Part shown: piece by piece, positions 17,632 through 27,861 of the stretch
How the letters are laid out: the number at the start of each line of letters is the position of its first letter
How positions within the stretch are numbered: the stretch's first letter is position 1
Assembly (NCBI GenBank): GCA_902613995.1
Contig: CACMJG010000003.1
Span: forward strand, 1-64,000
DNA from: an uncultured Alphaproteobacteria bacterium
GTDB lineage: Bacteria; Pseudomonadota; Alphaproteobacteria; Methylaequorales; Methylaequoraceae
DNA: 64,000 bases
Direction: 5' to 3'
Position numbers and translations under genes: made by a program
The notes under the pieces: generated by a model
What the model was told of the DNA's origin: nothing
Databases searched by the model: none
Seen by the model: the letters and a program-made list of their open reading frames with translations, nothing else

Positions 17632-18440
17632 AAACTCACACCTATCTCATTTAATGCCATCTCTAATTGATCTTTATCAGGACTTTTGTAATGCCATTCA
17701 ACTCTATTTTCCATGAAACTTACACCTTTACCTTTTACGGTGTGGGCGATGATTACTTTCGGTGAGTTTTTTTTATTTGTTTTTGATAAACTATTTTTTA
17801 ACTCTTTGTGATCGTGACCATTGACTTCAGATACATAACATCCAAATGATTCAAATTTATCTTTTAAAGGTTCAATTTTAATAGTTTTTTCTACTGTTGT
17901 TAAACTTTGCAACTTGTTGTAATCAACTATTATTGTAAGATTATTTAGATTATGATGAGATGCAAATAACGTTGCCTCCCAATTACTTCCTTCATTAAGT
18001 TCACCATCGCTTAACAAAACAAAAACTTCCCATTTTTTGTTCCTAGACTTTGCAGCCACTGCTTTGCCAACTGCATAAGGAAGTCCATGTCCTAATGATC
18101 CAGTTGAAAATTCAACGCCTTTGACTTTATGAGAAGCATGAGACATAAAGTTCGAACCGAATTGAGCAAAACTATTAAGGTCTCTCAGTGTAAAAAAATT
18201 CTTTAAAGCAAGTGTTGCGTATAGTGCTGCACAACAATGACCCTTACTTAAAATAAATCTATCTCTACTCTCTAAGAGAGGTTTTTGTGAATCAAAATAT
18301 AAAATATTGTTATATAGAACTGCTAAAAGATCACTAATAGATAAACCACCGCCAACGTGCGAAGCCTTTGCTTTGCTTACCATTTTCAAAGTGTATGCCT
18401 TTATATATTTTGAAAGTAAAACTGATGAATTAATTTTCAT
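17628..18440 (-). CDS. Transketolase, N-terminal (TPP-binding) subunit
   Basis: A 270 aa protein that carries the thiamine-diphosphate pyrophosphate-binding half of transketolase. Motifs: SKAKASHVGGGLSISDLLAV (about 22-41), FILSKGHCCAALYA, FSTGSLGHGLPYAVGKAVAA and the GDG motif in LLSDGELNEGSNWEATL followed by the Mg-binding NK. Its start overlaps the epimerase gene by 11 bp and its stop overlaps the C-terminal subunit gene by 4 bp, so the three are clearly one unit. Confidence 0.87.
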   Translation of the reverse strand: MKINSSVLLSKYIKAYTLKMVSKAKASHVGGGLSISDLLAVLYNNILYFDSQKPLLESRDRFILSKGHCCAALYATLALKNFFTLRDLNSFAQFGSNFMSHASHKVKGVEFSTGSLGHGLPYAVGKAVAAKSRNKKWEVFVLLSDGELNEGSNWEATLFASHHNLNNLTIIVDYNKLQSLTTVEKTIKIEPLKDKFESFGCYVSEVNGHDHKELKNSLSKTNKKNSPKVIIAHTVKGKGVSFMENRVEWHYKSPDKDQLEMALNEIGVSL

Positions 18441-19347
18441 GATAATAATTTACTAAATTTTTAATTCCATTCGAAAAATCAATCTTTGGATTCCATTTAG
18501 CTGCTTTTTTTATTCTTGTTATGTCGGGATAAAGACTCATTACTTGATCTTTTCTGTATGGAATTTTTCCAAAATTTGGTTTTATATTTTTATTTATTTC
18601 ATCGCAAATGATTGAAACATATTCTTTTAACTTTCTAGGTTTTGAAGATCCAAGATTAAAAATACCTCTTCCTGAGGAGTTTTTAAGTTTTATAATAGCA
18701 TTAACAGCATCTTCAACATGAAGATAATCCCATATTTGTTCGCAATGTGTTAATTTAGGTTTTTTATTTTTTAATAAAGACTTTATAATATATGGAATTA
18801 ACCATGAATCATTGTCAAATGGTCCATAAGTACTAAAAATTCGAATCCATTTTCCCTCTAACTGTAATTTATGAGAAAGTTCGAGGCATTTCTTTCCTGC
18901 TTCTAATTTATACTTTCCATACAATGTAGTTGGTTTACAAATTATAGATTCATGTGTTTTTACTATTTGCGGACCGTATTCTGCATGAGAACCTAAACCA
19001 ATCCACTTGCGGCATCCTATTTTTTTTGCAAGCTTTACTGAACTTATTGATAAAGCCACATTATTCTTTTGAGCATTGTTATTTCTGTCTTTTCCCAAAA
19101 CTCCAGACCATGCACAGTGTATAAAAGACAGCGGGCTAAATAACTGTAATTTATTTATAGTATTTTTATTTAAATAATCGGATGTTTCAACAATCTTAAT
19201 AGAATTAAGATTTTTAAGCTTATCTAAATTTGCGTTCTTCCTTAATAGTAAAATAGGTTCATATTTCTGATTTAATAGCTTTCGAACCAGATGACTGCCA
19301 ATAAAACCATTACCACCTGTTACTACCACAACCTTAGACATATCCAT
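18430..19347 (-). CDS. NAD-dependent nucleotide-sugar epimerase/dehydratase
   Basis: A 305 aa short-chain dehydrogenase of the extended type. The NAD-binding motif is VTGGNGFIGSHLVRKLL (about 9-25), and the active-site YxxxK is in LYGKYKLEAGKKC (about 143-155). Further landmarks are IRIFSTYGP and WDYLHVEDAVNAI. In this cluster it most likely reduces or epimerises the 4-keto-6-deoxy-hexose made by RfbG, as CDP-4-keto sugar reductases do, but the exact product is not readable. It overlaps genes on both sides (14 bp and 11 bp). Confidence 0.82.
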   Translation of the reverse strand: MDMSKVVVVTGGNGFIGSHLVRKLLNQKYEPILLLRKNANLDKLKNLNSIKIVETSDYLNKNTINKLQLFSPLSFIHCAWSGVLGKDRNNNAQKNNVALSISSVKLAKKIGCRKWIGLGSHAEYGPQIVKTHESIICKPTTLYGKYKLEAGKKCLELSHKLQLEGKWIRIFSTYGPFDNDSWLIPYIIKSLLKNKKPKLTHCEQIWDYLHVEDAVNAIIKLKNSSGRGIFNLGSSKPRKLKEYVSIICDEINKNIKPNFGKIPYRKDQVMSLYPDITRIKKAAKWNPKIDFSNGIKNLVNYYHEN

Positions 19348-20563
19348 CCTTCATTACGTCTATAAAAGATTTAATTTGATTATTTTGATATCCGTATTTT
19401 TTTAAGTCTTTTTTTATTTCATCCATATATCCAAAACTAAAAACTAAAATTTCATCAACTGGATTTTCTTTCAAGTGTTCCAGATTTACAATTTGCAGAC
19501 CTGAACCAGGTGCATAAATGTTTTGAGATTTAGGGTTTTTTTCAATTAGAAATTTAAAATTTTTTGAATTGCTCATTGATGCTAAGGTCATTACTCCTCT
19601 TCCACCAGCTCCATAACCTGCAACCTGTTTTCCGATTTTTTTATTAAATGAAGAATATTTTTCTAAATTTCTTATTCCTTTATATATATTTTTTTTTAAA
19701 TCAAAATAAAATTTCGATGTTTTATTTTTTGGTAATAATTCTTTCTTTTGTACATTGATGTCAACTTTTCTTTTTGCAACAAAAATCAGAGAATTAGCTC
19801 TTCGATATTTTTCTTCTATAAGATTAAAATTGATAATATCTAAATCGTATTTGCTTAAAAATTTAGTAGCAGAAGACTTATTTAGATAAATTGAATGTTC
19901 ATGCTCAAAAAGACAAAATTCGTTATTTTTTGAAATTTTGTCTAAATCATGAACTTCTACAACAAGAATCCCATTTTTTTTTAGTAATTTCTTTGATATA
20001 TCAAGAAATTCACCAGGATTAGGTAAATGATCAAAAGTATAAGTCAGTAATATGACATCAAAATACTTCTTTTGAGCTTTGAATAAATTTAAAGAATCTT
20101 TCGTAAAGAGTCCGTTAATAGTTTTAATTTTATTTTTATTTGCAATGTCTGATAATATTTTGGACGGCTCATAACCTAAAACATCAAATCCAATTTTTTT
20201 GAATTGATGTAGTTGCTTTCCATCACCAGAGCCAACTTCTAAAATTGATTTTTTTGAAATTTTTTTGAAGTAAAAGGAATTAATATTATTTGCTAGCAAA
20301 CACATAAATTTATTTGCAATTTTTGAATGAGCAACTGAATATTGATAATCTAAGTAATACTTATTTACCTCAACGTCATGTTGCGTTTGTACAACTTGAC
20401 AATCCTTACATAAAAAAACATTTATATCATGTAAAAATTCCTTACCAATATTCTTAAATGTCATAAACTCATCTGTAAATGGCATTTTGCTCAATTTGAC
20501 TATCTTAGTTAAATTTTTACCATTACAAACTCTGCATCTTTTTAAGTGTTTTACTTTTGTCAT
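19334..20563 (-). CDS. Sugar C-methyltransferase (NovU/TylCIII-type)
   Basis: A 409 aa three-part methyltransferase. The N-terminus has a zinc-binding segment with two CxxC pairs (CRVCNGKN at about 10 and LCKDCQVVQT at about 51). The centre is a SAM-binding Rossmann domain (ILEVGSGDGKQLHQFKKIG, about 104-122; VILLTYTFDHLPNP). The C-terminal part (about 310-409) has AGYGAGGRGVMTLAS and ILVFSFGYMDEI. This order matches C-methyltransferases that add a methyl branch to keto-deoxysugars. It sits directly after rfbG (ATGA overlap), whose product is a 4-keto-6-deoxy sugar and thus a suitable substrate class. The methylated position is unknown. Confidence 0.82.
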   Translation of the reverse strand: MTKVKHLKRCRVCNGKNLTKIVKLSKMPFTDEFMTFKNIGKEFLHDINVFLCKDCQVVQTQHDVEVNKYYLDYQYSVAHSKIANKFMCLLANNINSFYFKKISKKSILEVGSGDGKQLHQFKKIGFDVLGYEPSKILSDIANKNKIKTINGLFTKDSLNLFKAQKKYFDVILLTYTFDHLPNPGEFLDISKKLLKKNGILVVEVHDLDKISKNNEFCLFEHEHSIYLNKSSATKFLSKYDLDIINFNLIEEKYRRANSLIFVAKRKVDINVQKKELLPKNKTSKFYFDLKKNIYKGIRNLEKYSSFNKKIGKQVAGYGAGGRGVMTLASMSNSKNFKFLIEKNPKSQNIYAPGSGLQIVNLEHLKENPVDEILVFSFGYMDEIKKDLKKYGYQNNQIKSFIDVMKDGYV

Positions 20564-21627
20564 CTAATACTCTCAATGTATCTTTGTTCATATGAATTTA
20601 TCTGATCTAAGAGTATATTTTCAGAATATTCACCAGATAATTTTTTTCGAAACCATTCGGATGTTAAATCAATTGCTTCATTTAAAGAGAGAATTGGCTT
20701 CCATTTTAATTCTTTAATTGCTTTGCTAATGTCTAATTTTAATATGTCACTCTCATAAACATTATTTTGCTGAACATGAGAAATTGAGAAATTCCAATTT
20801 TTTCTAAACTGACTCAATACCCAACCAACATCTTTGCAACCTTCTTTGTTGGGTCCAAAATTCCATGCTTCAGAAAATTTTTCACTATTAAAATACAGTT
20901 GTTCTGCTAGTCTCAGATATCCTTTCAACGCCTCCATAACATGTTGCCATGGTCTTATAGATTTTATATTTCGTATCTTTAAAACTTTTTGGTTTTGAAT
21001 TGATTTGAATAGGTCTGGAATTAACCTAAATTCTGAATAATCTCCACCTCCAATCACATTTCCTGCTCTTGCAGTTGCAATTCCAGGAGACCATCCTTTT
21101 TTTTCAAAAAAAGACGATCGATATGAATTGGTTATTATTTCACAGCAAGCTTTACTAGAACTATAAGGGTCATAACCACCCAACATATCAGTTTCATTAT
21201 AACCACGTCTGGTTTGTCTATTTTCATAAACTTTATCAGTAGTAACAATAATAATTGACTTTACGCTTTCACAATTTTTTAAGGATTCTAATAAATTTAT
21301 GGTTCCAAAAATATTTGTGGAATAAGTTTTTCTAGGGTTATTATAAGATAATTTAACTAAAGGTTGAGCTGCTAAGTGAAAAACTATTTCAGGTGAGAAA
21401 TTTTTTATTTTATCAGAAAGTTTTCCAAAATTAAGAATATTTTCATAATTTGATTCGATACCATTAGAAATGTTAGCATCAATAAAAAGACTTTTTTTTT
21501 TTGGTTTAAGTGAATAACCAGAGACATCTGCTCCTAATTTTTTTAGCCATAACGTTAACCAACTTCCTTTAAACCCTGTGTGACCAGTAATAAAAACTTT
21601 TTTCTTCTTCCAAAAGTTTTTCTTCAT
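20560..21627 (-). CDS. rfbG: CDP-glucose 4,6-dehydratase
   Basis: Converts CDP-glucose to CDP-4-keto-6-deoxyglucose. The NAD-binding motif is VFITGHTGFKGSWLTLWLKK, typical of RfbG with its FKGSW. The active-site YxxxK is in GYDPYSSSKACCE, and the family segment VTTDKVYEN precedes it. I place the start at ATG 21627 (355 aa), which overlaps the rfbF stop as ATGA; a TTG five codons earlier is also in frame. No rfbH (3-dehydrase) is present, so the pathway here need not lead to 3,6-dideoxy sugars. Confidence 0.93.
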   Translation of the reverse strand: MKKNFWKKKKVFITGHTGFKGSWLTLWLKKLGADVSGYSLKPKKKSLFIDANISNGIESNYENILNFGKLSDKIKNFSPEIVFHLAAQPLVKLSYNNPRKTYSTNIFGTINLLESLKNCESVKSIIIVTTDKVYENRQTRRGYNETDMLGGYDPYSSSKACCEIITNSYRSSFFEKKGWSPGIATARAGNVIGGGDYSEFRLIPDLFKSIQNQKVLKIRNIKSIRPWQHVMEALKGYLRLAEQLYFNSEKFSEAWNFGPNKEGCKDVGWVLSQFRKNWNFSISHVQQNNVYESDILKLDISKAIKELKWKPILSLNEAIDLTSEWFRKKLSGEYSENILLDQINSYEQRYIESIR

Positions 21628-22391
21628 GACCAAGTTTTCCAAGGAGCTTTCCCCTCATTCCATAAATTATCTAATAATTTTTTATCTCTAAGAGTGTCCA
21701 TTGGTTGCCAAAAACCATTATGAAAGTAAACAGAAAATTGACCCTCCGAAGCAAGTGACTCCATTGGTTTTTCTTCCCATACACAATTGTCTCCATCAAT
21801 TCTATCTATTACATCTTTCGATAAAACAAAAAAGCCTGCATTGATCCAATTTTCTTTTGGTTTCTCTTTAAAACTTTGAATTTTGTCTTTTACTATTGAA
21901 AGAGACCCAAATCTACTAGGAGGTTGTGTAGCGGTAACAGTTGCTAATTTACCTTTTTTTTTATGTTCTCTTATAGCTTTAGAAATATCTATATCACCTA
22001 CACCATCGCCATATGTAAAACAAAAATGCTCATCATTTTCTAAATATCTTGAAATCCTTTTCAGTCTTCCCCCTGTTAAAGTATTTTCCCCTGTGTCAAC
22101 AAGAGTAACATTCCAATCCTCAGCATAATTATTATGAAACCATTTCTGATTATTTTTCGTATTAATTGTAATATCAGTAAGGTGAAGTGAATAATTGAAG
22201 AAATATTCTTTGATTAAATAACCCTTGTAACCGCAACAAATAATAAAATCATTTATTCCATGTTGAGAGTATTGCTTCATTATATGCCAGAGAATTGGTT
22301 TGCCACCTATTTCAATCATTGGTTTAGGTTTTAGATGGGTCTCCTCAGATATTCTTGTTCCTAATCCTCCAGCTAAAATGACTGCCTTCAT
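21624..22391 (-). CDS. rfbF: Glucose-1-phosphate cytidylyltransferase
   Basis: Makes CDP-glucose from CTP and glucose-1-phosphate. The nucleotidyltransferase motif is MKAVILAGGLGTRISEETHL at the very N-terminus, followed by KPKPMIEIGGKPILWHIMKQ and TYGDGVGDIDI with the metal-binding Asp. The C-terminal part (FWQPMDTLRDKKLLDNLW) matches RfbF, and 255 aa is the family length. It is the first of six tightly coupled genes rfbF, rfbG, methyltransferase, epimerase and the two transketolase subunits, all on the minus strand. Confidence 0.94.
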   Translation of the reverse strand: MKAVILAGGLGTRISEETHLKPKPMIEIGGKPILWHIMKQYSQHGINDFIICCGYKGYLIKEYFFNYSLHLTDITINTKNNQKWFHNNYAEDWNVTLVDTGENTLTGGRLKRISRYLENDEHFCFTYGDGVGDIDISKAIREHKKKGKLATVTATQPPSRFGSLSIVKDKIQSFKEKPKENWINAGFFVLSKDVIDRIDGDNCVWEEKPMESLASEGQFSVYFHNGFWQPMDTLRDKKLLDNLWNEGKAPWKTWS

Positions 22392-22408
22392 GAGTGATAC
22401 CTTTCCAT

Positions 22409-23605
22409 TTAATTATGTGATAATTGATATGAGCCAATTTCAAAATTGAAGACTGGAAATTTTCTGATAAGATCTGAATAACCATCTATATAATTTTTTT
22501 TTATATGCTCTGATCCATTACTGTTTAAATACATATTAGTATAGTTAATTCCTGATAAAAAAGTGTAAGCAAGAAGTTTCAATGTTTTTTGATCATCGAC
22601 CAAATCAGCAAATTGACATATTTGGTGCCATTTTTTGTTTATGAATTCAGGAAAGGTTTTAATGTACTTTTCAAAATCATCATCAATTTGGACCTTACCT
22701 GAAGTATATGTCTTTAAATTAGCAACATAATTATCGAGTTTTGTTAGACATAGATGAGCTAAGTGATCCCATATGTAGTATGTATGATATCTAAAAAAAT
22801 TTGGCTTAAACTTTTTTTTAGGAAGAAACTCTCTTAGTTCATAAATATCCCTAACGATTTCAAAATATCTATTAGGAACATTTTCTTCATTCCACCTTTT
22901 TATTGTTTCTTCTGATTGACCAAAAACTTGATTATCAACTAAAGGATAGTCTAAAAATATGCCAAGTTTATCATGATAGTTCCGTAGTATGTTAGCTGAA
23001 TGAATGTAACAAGACACAGCCTTTTGTGTTTTGTCATCTTTATAATTCTTATTCCTGCAAGAGGATGCTAATATATTTTTAAAAGCATTCCCCTTCATGA
23101 CAATTGAGGAACACCAACCTAACATTTCGTGATATCCATATTCTTGACAGAGATTAAATATTGAATCTTTTACTTTATTTTTTTTCTTTGAAGCTCTTCG
23201 AGCACTGCAAGCATGCACAAATGTTAAATCATCCTCATCATTTTCCATAATGGTATCAACAACGCATTGTACAGAATTATTATCAACTAACTTATCATCA
23301 TCTCCTAACCACCAAACCCAATCAGCATGTTTAGGAATTGTATTGGACAAATTTTCAAAATTAATAAATTGAGATAACGTATTATTTGGTATTTTTACAC
23401 TTTTATTATGAATATGAAATTGTTTGTTTGTCTTTAAAGATTTAAGAAAAGAAGATGTCTCGTCCGTGGAACAAGAGTTTGATATAACCACCTCAAGATT
23501 GACATTCTTTTTTAATTTCTGGTTGAAAATTGAATCTATTGCAACTTTTAGATTTTCAATTCTATTGAATGTGGCAATTGCAATAATAAAATTAATTTTT
23601 TTCAT
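22409..23605 (-). CDS. Family 2 glycosyltransferase
   Basis: A protein of 398 aa when started at ATG 23605; a TTG twelve codons earlier is also in frame. The N-terminal GT-A domain has INFIIAIATFNRIENLKVAI (about 3-22), EVVISNSCSTDETSSFL and a metal-binding WWLGDDDKLVD, the usual GT2 layout. The C-terminal 200 residues are not recognisable. It is predicted to be cytoplasmic, using a nucleotide sugar to extend a glycan. It lies 18 bp upstream of rfbF on the same strand and probably belongs to the same unit. Confidence 0.82.
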   Translation of the reverse strand: MKKINFIIAIATFNRIENLKVAIDSIFNQKLKKNVNLEVVISNSCSTDETSSFLKSLKTNKQFHIHNKSVKIPNNTLSQFINFENLSNTIPKHADWVWWLGDDDKLVDNNSVQCVVDTIMENDEDDLTFVHACSARRASKKKNKVKDSIFNLCQEYGYHEMLGWCSSIVMKGNAFKNILASSCRNKNYKDDKTQKAVSCYIHSANILRNYHDKLGIFLDYPLVDNQVFGQSEETIKRWNEENVPNRYFEIVRDIYELREFLPKKKFKPNFFRYHTYYIWDHLAHLCLTKLDNYVANLKTYTSGKVQIDDDFEKYIKTFPEFINKKWHQICQFADLVDDQKTLKLLAYTFLSGINYTNMYLNSNGSEHIKKNYIDGYSDLIRKFPVFNFEIGSYQLSHN

Positions 23606-23894
23606 TATTAAATATTTAAAATGTTTCTTACTAATCAGCAATAATTATGCCAGTTTTTATACTTTATAAAGATAAAGTTACCCGAACTTGTAAACTAACA
23701 ATTAAGAAAAATATAATACTTGTTTTACGATCTCAGCTTTAATTTATCATGTAAGTAGAGAAATTTTATTTAAGTAAAATAATAGAGAAAATATATTCGA
23801 AAAATTTCAAAACTTAGGCCAATCTCTAATTTAAAAAATAATCTGGTATAATAAACCGTATTCTTTTATGTTAAATTAACTCCAATTATAAGTG
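23606..23894. other. Intergenic region, no gene seen
   Basis: AT-rich spacer between the GT2 gene and the methyltransferase gene. No coding frame or strong hairpin was seen. It probably holds the promoter of the rfbF-transketolase unit. A TATAAT at 23849-23854 points the other way, towards no plus-strand gene. Confidence 0.4.
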
Positions 23895-24788
23895 TTAAAG
23901 AATTATTTTTTTTTCTATCTGATTTTTGAAATGTAATTCAATTGACTTACTGGAAATTATAAATGCCCAAAATGAATTCATTTTTTCTCTATTACAATTC
24001 AAATCAAGAAGAACCGATCTCAAAATTTTGTCATTAACTCCTTTCTGATTATACCAGCCATTTCTTCTAATCTTTTTGTCGGTATAATATGGTAAGGTAA
24101 TATTTTTAAAATGTACCCAGAATGTATTTTTACTTCCAAGTGGGACTAGTGAAACATTAATAGGAAAATCATAAATTAATTTTTCAGCGTAAAAAGAAAG
24201 ATTACTTTTTGAGTATTGTCTCCATCCATGCCATAAGTATAACCATAAGCTACAAGAAGCTGGTACCATATGAATTTGAATAAATGGTTTTTTTTTTTTT
24301 ATAAGTACCATCGTAATCTTTTTAATTGCATCAAAATCAGATTCAATATGTTCTAAAGCAGACTGGCTCATTATAAAGTTATTATCTTTATTTATAAATT
24401 TGTATGCATCTTCTGCTTTAGATTTAATGTGTTTAAAGTAAGATGGAAATTTTTTATCTTTGTAAATATCTAACCCTGTGTAAGAATCAAATGATTTATC
24501 TGCTAATTTCTTAATGAAATTACCATAAGCACCTTTACCACAGCCTAAATCAATAATATTTAATTTTGCATGTAATTGCTTTTCTAAAAATTTAAAATCA
24601 ATAGTATTCCAAAAAGCGTCACATAGTAATCTTGAAGGACTTAATTTATCAGTTTCTAAATTTTTTATTGATAATTTAGGACTGAGAGACTTTAAATAAA
24701 AATTTGAACCTTTTTTATGATTTACAACACATTGTATAAAATAATAAATCCGATCAAAAAGCGACAAATTGTTATCACCATTTATCAT
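23895..24788 (-). CDS. Class I SAM-dependent methyltransferase
   Basis: A 297 aa protein with the SAM-binding motif NIIDLGCGKGAYGNFI (about 77-92), then YTGLDIYKDKKFP (acidic loop) and FIMSQSALEHIESDFDAIKK (about 138-157), which is a methyltransferase core of the Methyltransf_11/23 type. The C-terminal 100 residues are aromatic and unassigned. No signal peptide. The substrate is unknown; the position next to glycan genes suggests a sugar or lipid-linked target. It is followed 15 bp upstream by guaA on the same strand. Confidence 0.75.
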   Translation of the reverse strand: MINGDNNLSLFDRIYYFIQCVVNHKKGSNFYLKSLSPKLSIKNLETDKLSPSRLLCDAFWNTIDFKFLEKQLHAKLNIIDLGCGKGAYGNFIKKLADKSFDSYTGLDIYKDKKFPSYFKHIKSKAEDAYKFINKDNNFIMSQSALEHIESDFDAIKKITMVLIKKKKPFIQIHMVPASCSLWLYLWHGWRQYSKSNLSFYAEKLIYDFPINVSLVPLGSKNTFWVHFKNITLPYYTDKKIRRNGWYNQKGVNDKILRSVLLDLNCNREKMNSFWAFIISSKSIELHFKNQIEKKIIL

Positions 24789-24802
24789 TTTATAAATTTA
24801 AC

Positions 24803-26353
24803 TTATTCATATTCTATAGTGCCCGGAGGTTTTGAGGTATAATCATAACATACTCTGTTTATACCCGGCACTTTATTAACAATCTCACTAGCACACTTCT
24901 CTAGAAAATGATTCTTAAACTTATATGCTTCTGCAGTCATTCCATCTAACGATGTGACTGCTCTTAAAATACAAATTTTTTCATATGTTCTTTTGTCTCC
25001 CATAACACCAACAGTCTTTACCGGAAGTAAAACACAAAAAGCTTGCCATATTTCATCATACAAACCTTCATCTTTAATAAGTTGAATAAATATTTTATCA
25101 GCATTTCTCAATATACTTATATCTTTTTGATTTACCTCACCTAGCAATCTAATTGCCAAACCAGGCCCCGGAAATGGATGTCTGTTTGTGAAAGTTTTAG
25201 GAATATTTAACTTTCTACCCAGCTCTCTTACCTCATCTTTAAATAATTCTTTCAAAGGTTCTAATAATTTCAGTTTCATTTTTTTTGGCAATCCTCCAAC
25301 ATTATGATGTGATTTTATAATAACATTGGTATTTCCAATTTTTGATTTTGATTCTATTACATCTGGATAAAGTGTTCCCTGTGCAAGATATTTTATATTT
25401 TTTTGTTGCAAAGCAAAATTTTCAAAAATCTTGATAAATTCTTTACCAATTATTTTTCTCTTTATTTCAGGATCCTTGACCCCCTTTAATTTCTCAAAAA
25501 AGATTTTACTAGAATCTATTACTTTTAATTTAATTTGAAAATTTTTATTAAATAATTCTTGTATTTGTTTTCTTTCACCAGACCTCATAAATCCAGTATC
25601 AACAAACACACAAACGAGATTATTTTTTATTGCTTTATGAATTAGAGTTGCAGTTACTGTTGAATCAACACCCCCTGATAATCCACATATTACTTTATCT
25701 TTTCCCACTTGCATTTTTATATCTTCAATTATTTTTTTTTTGAAAAATTTCATATTCCATTTCGCAGAACATACACAAATATTTCTTATAAAATTCTTAA
25801 GTATTTTTTTTCCTCCAATGGTGTGAATCACCTCTGGATGAAATTGAACACAGTAAATTTTCTTTTTTTGATTTTGAATTGCAGCAAACTCACAATTATC
25901 TGACGATGCTATCTTTTCAAAACTATCTGGAATTACTGAAATTTTATCTGAGTGACTCATCCACACTTGAACTGGTTTGTTCGGAAAAAGAACATTTTCA
26001 AGAAGCGGTGATTTTTTTGTTAATTTAATTTTTGTTTTACCAAATTCTCTATCTGTTGAAGGGATTATCTTGCCTCCAAATTGTTTTGCAATTAATTGAA
26101 GTCCGTAACATATACCCAAAATTGGGATTTCTAGTTCGTAGATATAATCATCAATCTTGGGTGAGTTTTTTTCATGAACCGATTTTGGACCACCTGAAAG
26201 AATAATTCCTTTTACAGAATTATTACTTAATAATTTTCTTGTAACTTTGTCAAATGGAACTATTTGACTAAAAACTCCAAACTCTCTTATTCTTCTTGCG
26301 ATAAGCTTTGTAACCTGTGATCCAAAATCAATTATTATGATTGACTCGGTCAT
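24803..26353 (-). CDS. guaA: GMP synthase (glutamine-hydrolysing)
   Basis: Converts XMP to GMP with glutamine and ATP in the cytoplasm. The class I amidotransferase domain (about 1-190) has GICYGLQLIAKQFGG with the catalytic Cys and VQFHPEVIHT with the His. The ATP-pyrophosphatase domain follows with CGLSGGVDSTVTATLI (about 223-238), and the dimerisation domain ends PPGTIEYE. Length 516 aa is normal. It overlaps guaB by an ATGA (26350-26353), giving a guaB-guaA operon. Confidence 0.97.
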   Translation of the reverse strand: MTESIIIIDFGSQVTKLIARRIREFGVFSQIVPFDKVTRKLLSNNSVKGIILSGGPKSVHEKNSPKIDDYIYELEIPILGICYGLQLIAKQFGGKIIPSTDREFGKTKIKLTKKSPLLENVLFPNKPVQVWMSHSDKISVIPDSFEKIASSDNCEFAAIQNQKKKIYCVQFHPEVIHTIGGKKILKNFIRNICVCSAKWNMKFFKKKIIEDIKMQVGKDKVICGLSGGVDSTVTATLIHKAIKNNLVCVFVDTGFMRSGERKQIQELFNKNFQIKLKVIDSSKIFFEKLKGVKDPEIKRKIIGKEFIKIFENFALQQKNIKYLAQGTLYPDVIESKSKIGNTNVIIKSHHNVGGLPKKMKLKLLEPLKELFKDEVRELGRKLNIPKTFTNRHPFPGPGLAIRLLGEVNQKDISILRNADKIFIQLIKDEGLYDEIWQAFCVLLPVKTVGVMGDKRTYEKICILRAVTSLDGMTAEAYKFKNHFLEKCASEIVNKVPGINRVCYDYTSKPPGTIEYE

Positions 26354-27819
26354 TTGTTAAGCTGATAATTTGGAGATTCCCTTGTTATCGAGATACTGTG
26401 TACGTGACTTTCATTTAGACCGGCTGAAGTAATTTTTATAACTTTTGTTTTATTTTTAAAATCTTTAATAGTTTTATTACCAGTGTAACCCATAGAAGCT
26501 TTTAAACCTCCGATTAATTGTTCAATTATTTTCACAACACTTCCTCTATATGGAACCCTTCCTTCTACTCCTTCTGGAACAAACTTATCATCATTTATTA
26601 TTTCTTCTTGAAAATATCTATCTGCTGAACCACTTCCCATGGCCCCCAATGATCCCATTCCCCTATATGATTTGTATGTTCTTCCATTTGATAGAAATAT
26701 TTCTCCAGGTGACTCATCTGTTCCAGCAAATAACGAACCTATCATAACCACATCAGCACCAAATGCTATTGCTTTAGCAATATCACCTGAATATTTTATG
26801 CCACCATCTGAAATAATAGGTATATTATTTTTTTTTGCTATTTTGAACGTTTCGGAAATTGCATGCAACTGAGGCACACCAACACCTGCAATAATTCTTG
26901 TTGTACAAATAGAGCCTGGACCAATTCCAACTTTCAAAGCGTCAGCACCATTTTGTATTAGTTCTTTCGCTGCTTCCGCTGTAGCTATGTTGCCAACAAC
27001 AACAGGTAGTTTTGGGAATTCTTTTTTAGACATTTTAAGTGTTTCCACTACATTTTCAGAGTGTCCGTGAGCAGTGTCAATTACTATAACATCAACACCA
27101 GCCTTTTCCAGAGTTCTTATCCTGTTTATGCCTTCGCTCTCTCCAACACCAACAGCCGCTCCAACTAGTAGTCTGCCCATCTTATCTTTTGAGGCAAAAG
27201 GAAATTTTTCTGCTTTTTCTATGTCTTTAACCGTTATCAAACCCACACATTTAAAATTTTTATCTACTACTAATAACTTTTCAATTCTATGTTCATGTAA
27301 AAGTTTTTGTGCATTATCCATAGAAATATCTTCAGAGACAGTTACTAAATTATTTTTTGTCATCAAAGTACTTACTTTCTGCTGAAGATTCTTTGCGAAT
27401 CGCATGTCTCTATTAGTCAGTATACCAACTAACTTCTGCGATTTATTATCCACGACAGGAATTCCGGAAATATTATATTTTTCTTTTTTTTTTAAAACAT
27501 TATTTAGAGTCTCATCAGGTGAAATCGTAACTGGATTTATTACCATCCCAGACTCAAATCTTTTTACTTTCGATACCTCCAAGGCTTGATCAACAAAATT
27601 TAGATTTTTATGAATTATTCCGAGTCCACCCATCTGCGCTATTTTGATAGCTAGATTAGACTCCGTTACAGTGTCCATAGCTGCAGAAATTAAGGGAACA
27701 TTGAGTTTTATATTTTTTGTTAACTTCGTTGAAATGTTGGCTTCAGACGGTCTGATTGATGATTTTGCCGGCACAATAAGAACATCATCAAAAGTAAGAG
27801 CTTCTGTTAAATACTTCAT
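26350..27819 (-). CDS. guaB: IMP dehydrogenase
   Basis: Oxidises IMP to XMP with NAD+, the committed step of GMP synthesis. It has a TIM barrel interrupted by two CBS domains (about 90-205; [25 protein letters not shown]). The catalytic loop [18 protein letters not shown] puts the active Cys near residue 303, and the flap contains [10 protein letters not shown]. Length 489 aa is standard. It is the first gene of the guaB-guaA pair. Confidence 0.97.
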   Translation of the reverse strand: MKYLTEALTFDDVLIVPAKSSIRPSEANISTKLTKNIKLNVPLISAAMDTVTESNLAIKIAQMGGLGIIHKNLNFVDQALEVSKVKRFESGMVINPVTISPDETLNNVLKKKEKYNISGIPVVDNKSQKLVGILTNRDMRFAKNLQQKVSTLMTKNNLVTVSEDISMDNAQKLLHEHRIEKLLVVDKNFKCVGLITVKDIEKAEKFPFASKDKMGRLLVGAAVGVGESEGINRIRTLEKAGVDVIVIDTAHGHSENVVETLKMSKKEFPKLPVVVGNIATAEAAKELIQNGADALKVGIGPGSICTTRIIAGVGVPQLHAISETFKIAKKNNIPIISDGGIKYSGDIAKAIAFGADVVMIGSLFAGTDESPGEIFLSNGRTYKSYRGMGSLGAMGSGSADRYFQEEIINDDKFVPEGVEGRVPYRGSVVKIIEQLIGGLKASMGYTGNKTIKDFKNKTKVIKITSAGLNESHVHSISITRESPNYQLNK

Positions 27820-27861
27820 AAAATAATTTAATCTAATCTTATAAAATTTTAAACAAAATAA

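Noticed and set aside
23849-23854. A TATAAT sequence on the plus strand.
   Set aside because: No plus-strand gene follows, and such hexamers are expected by chance in DNA this AT-rich.
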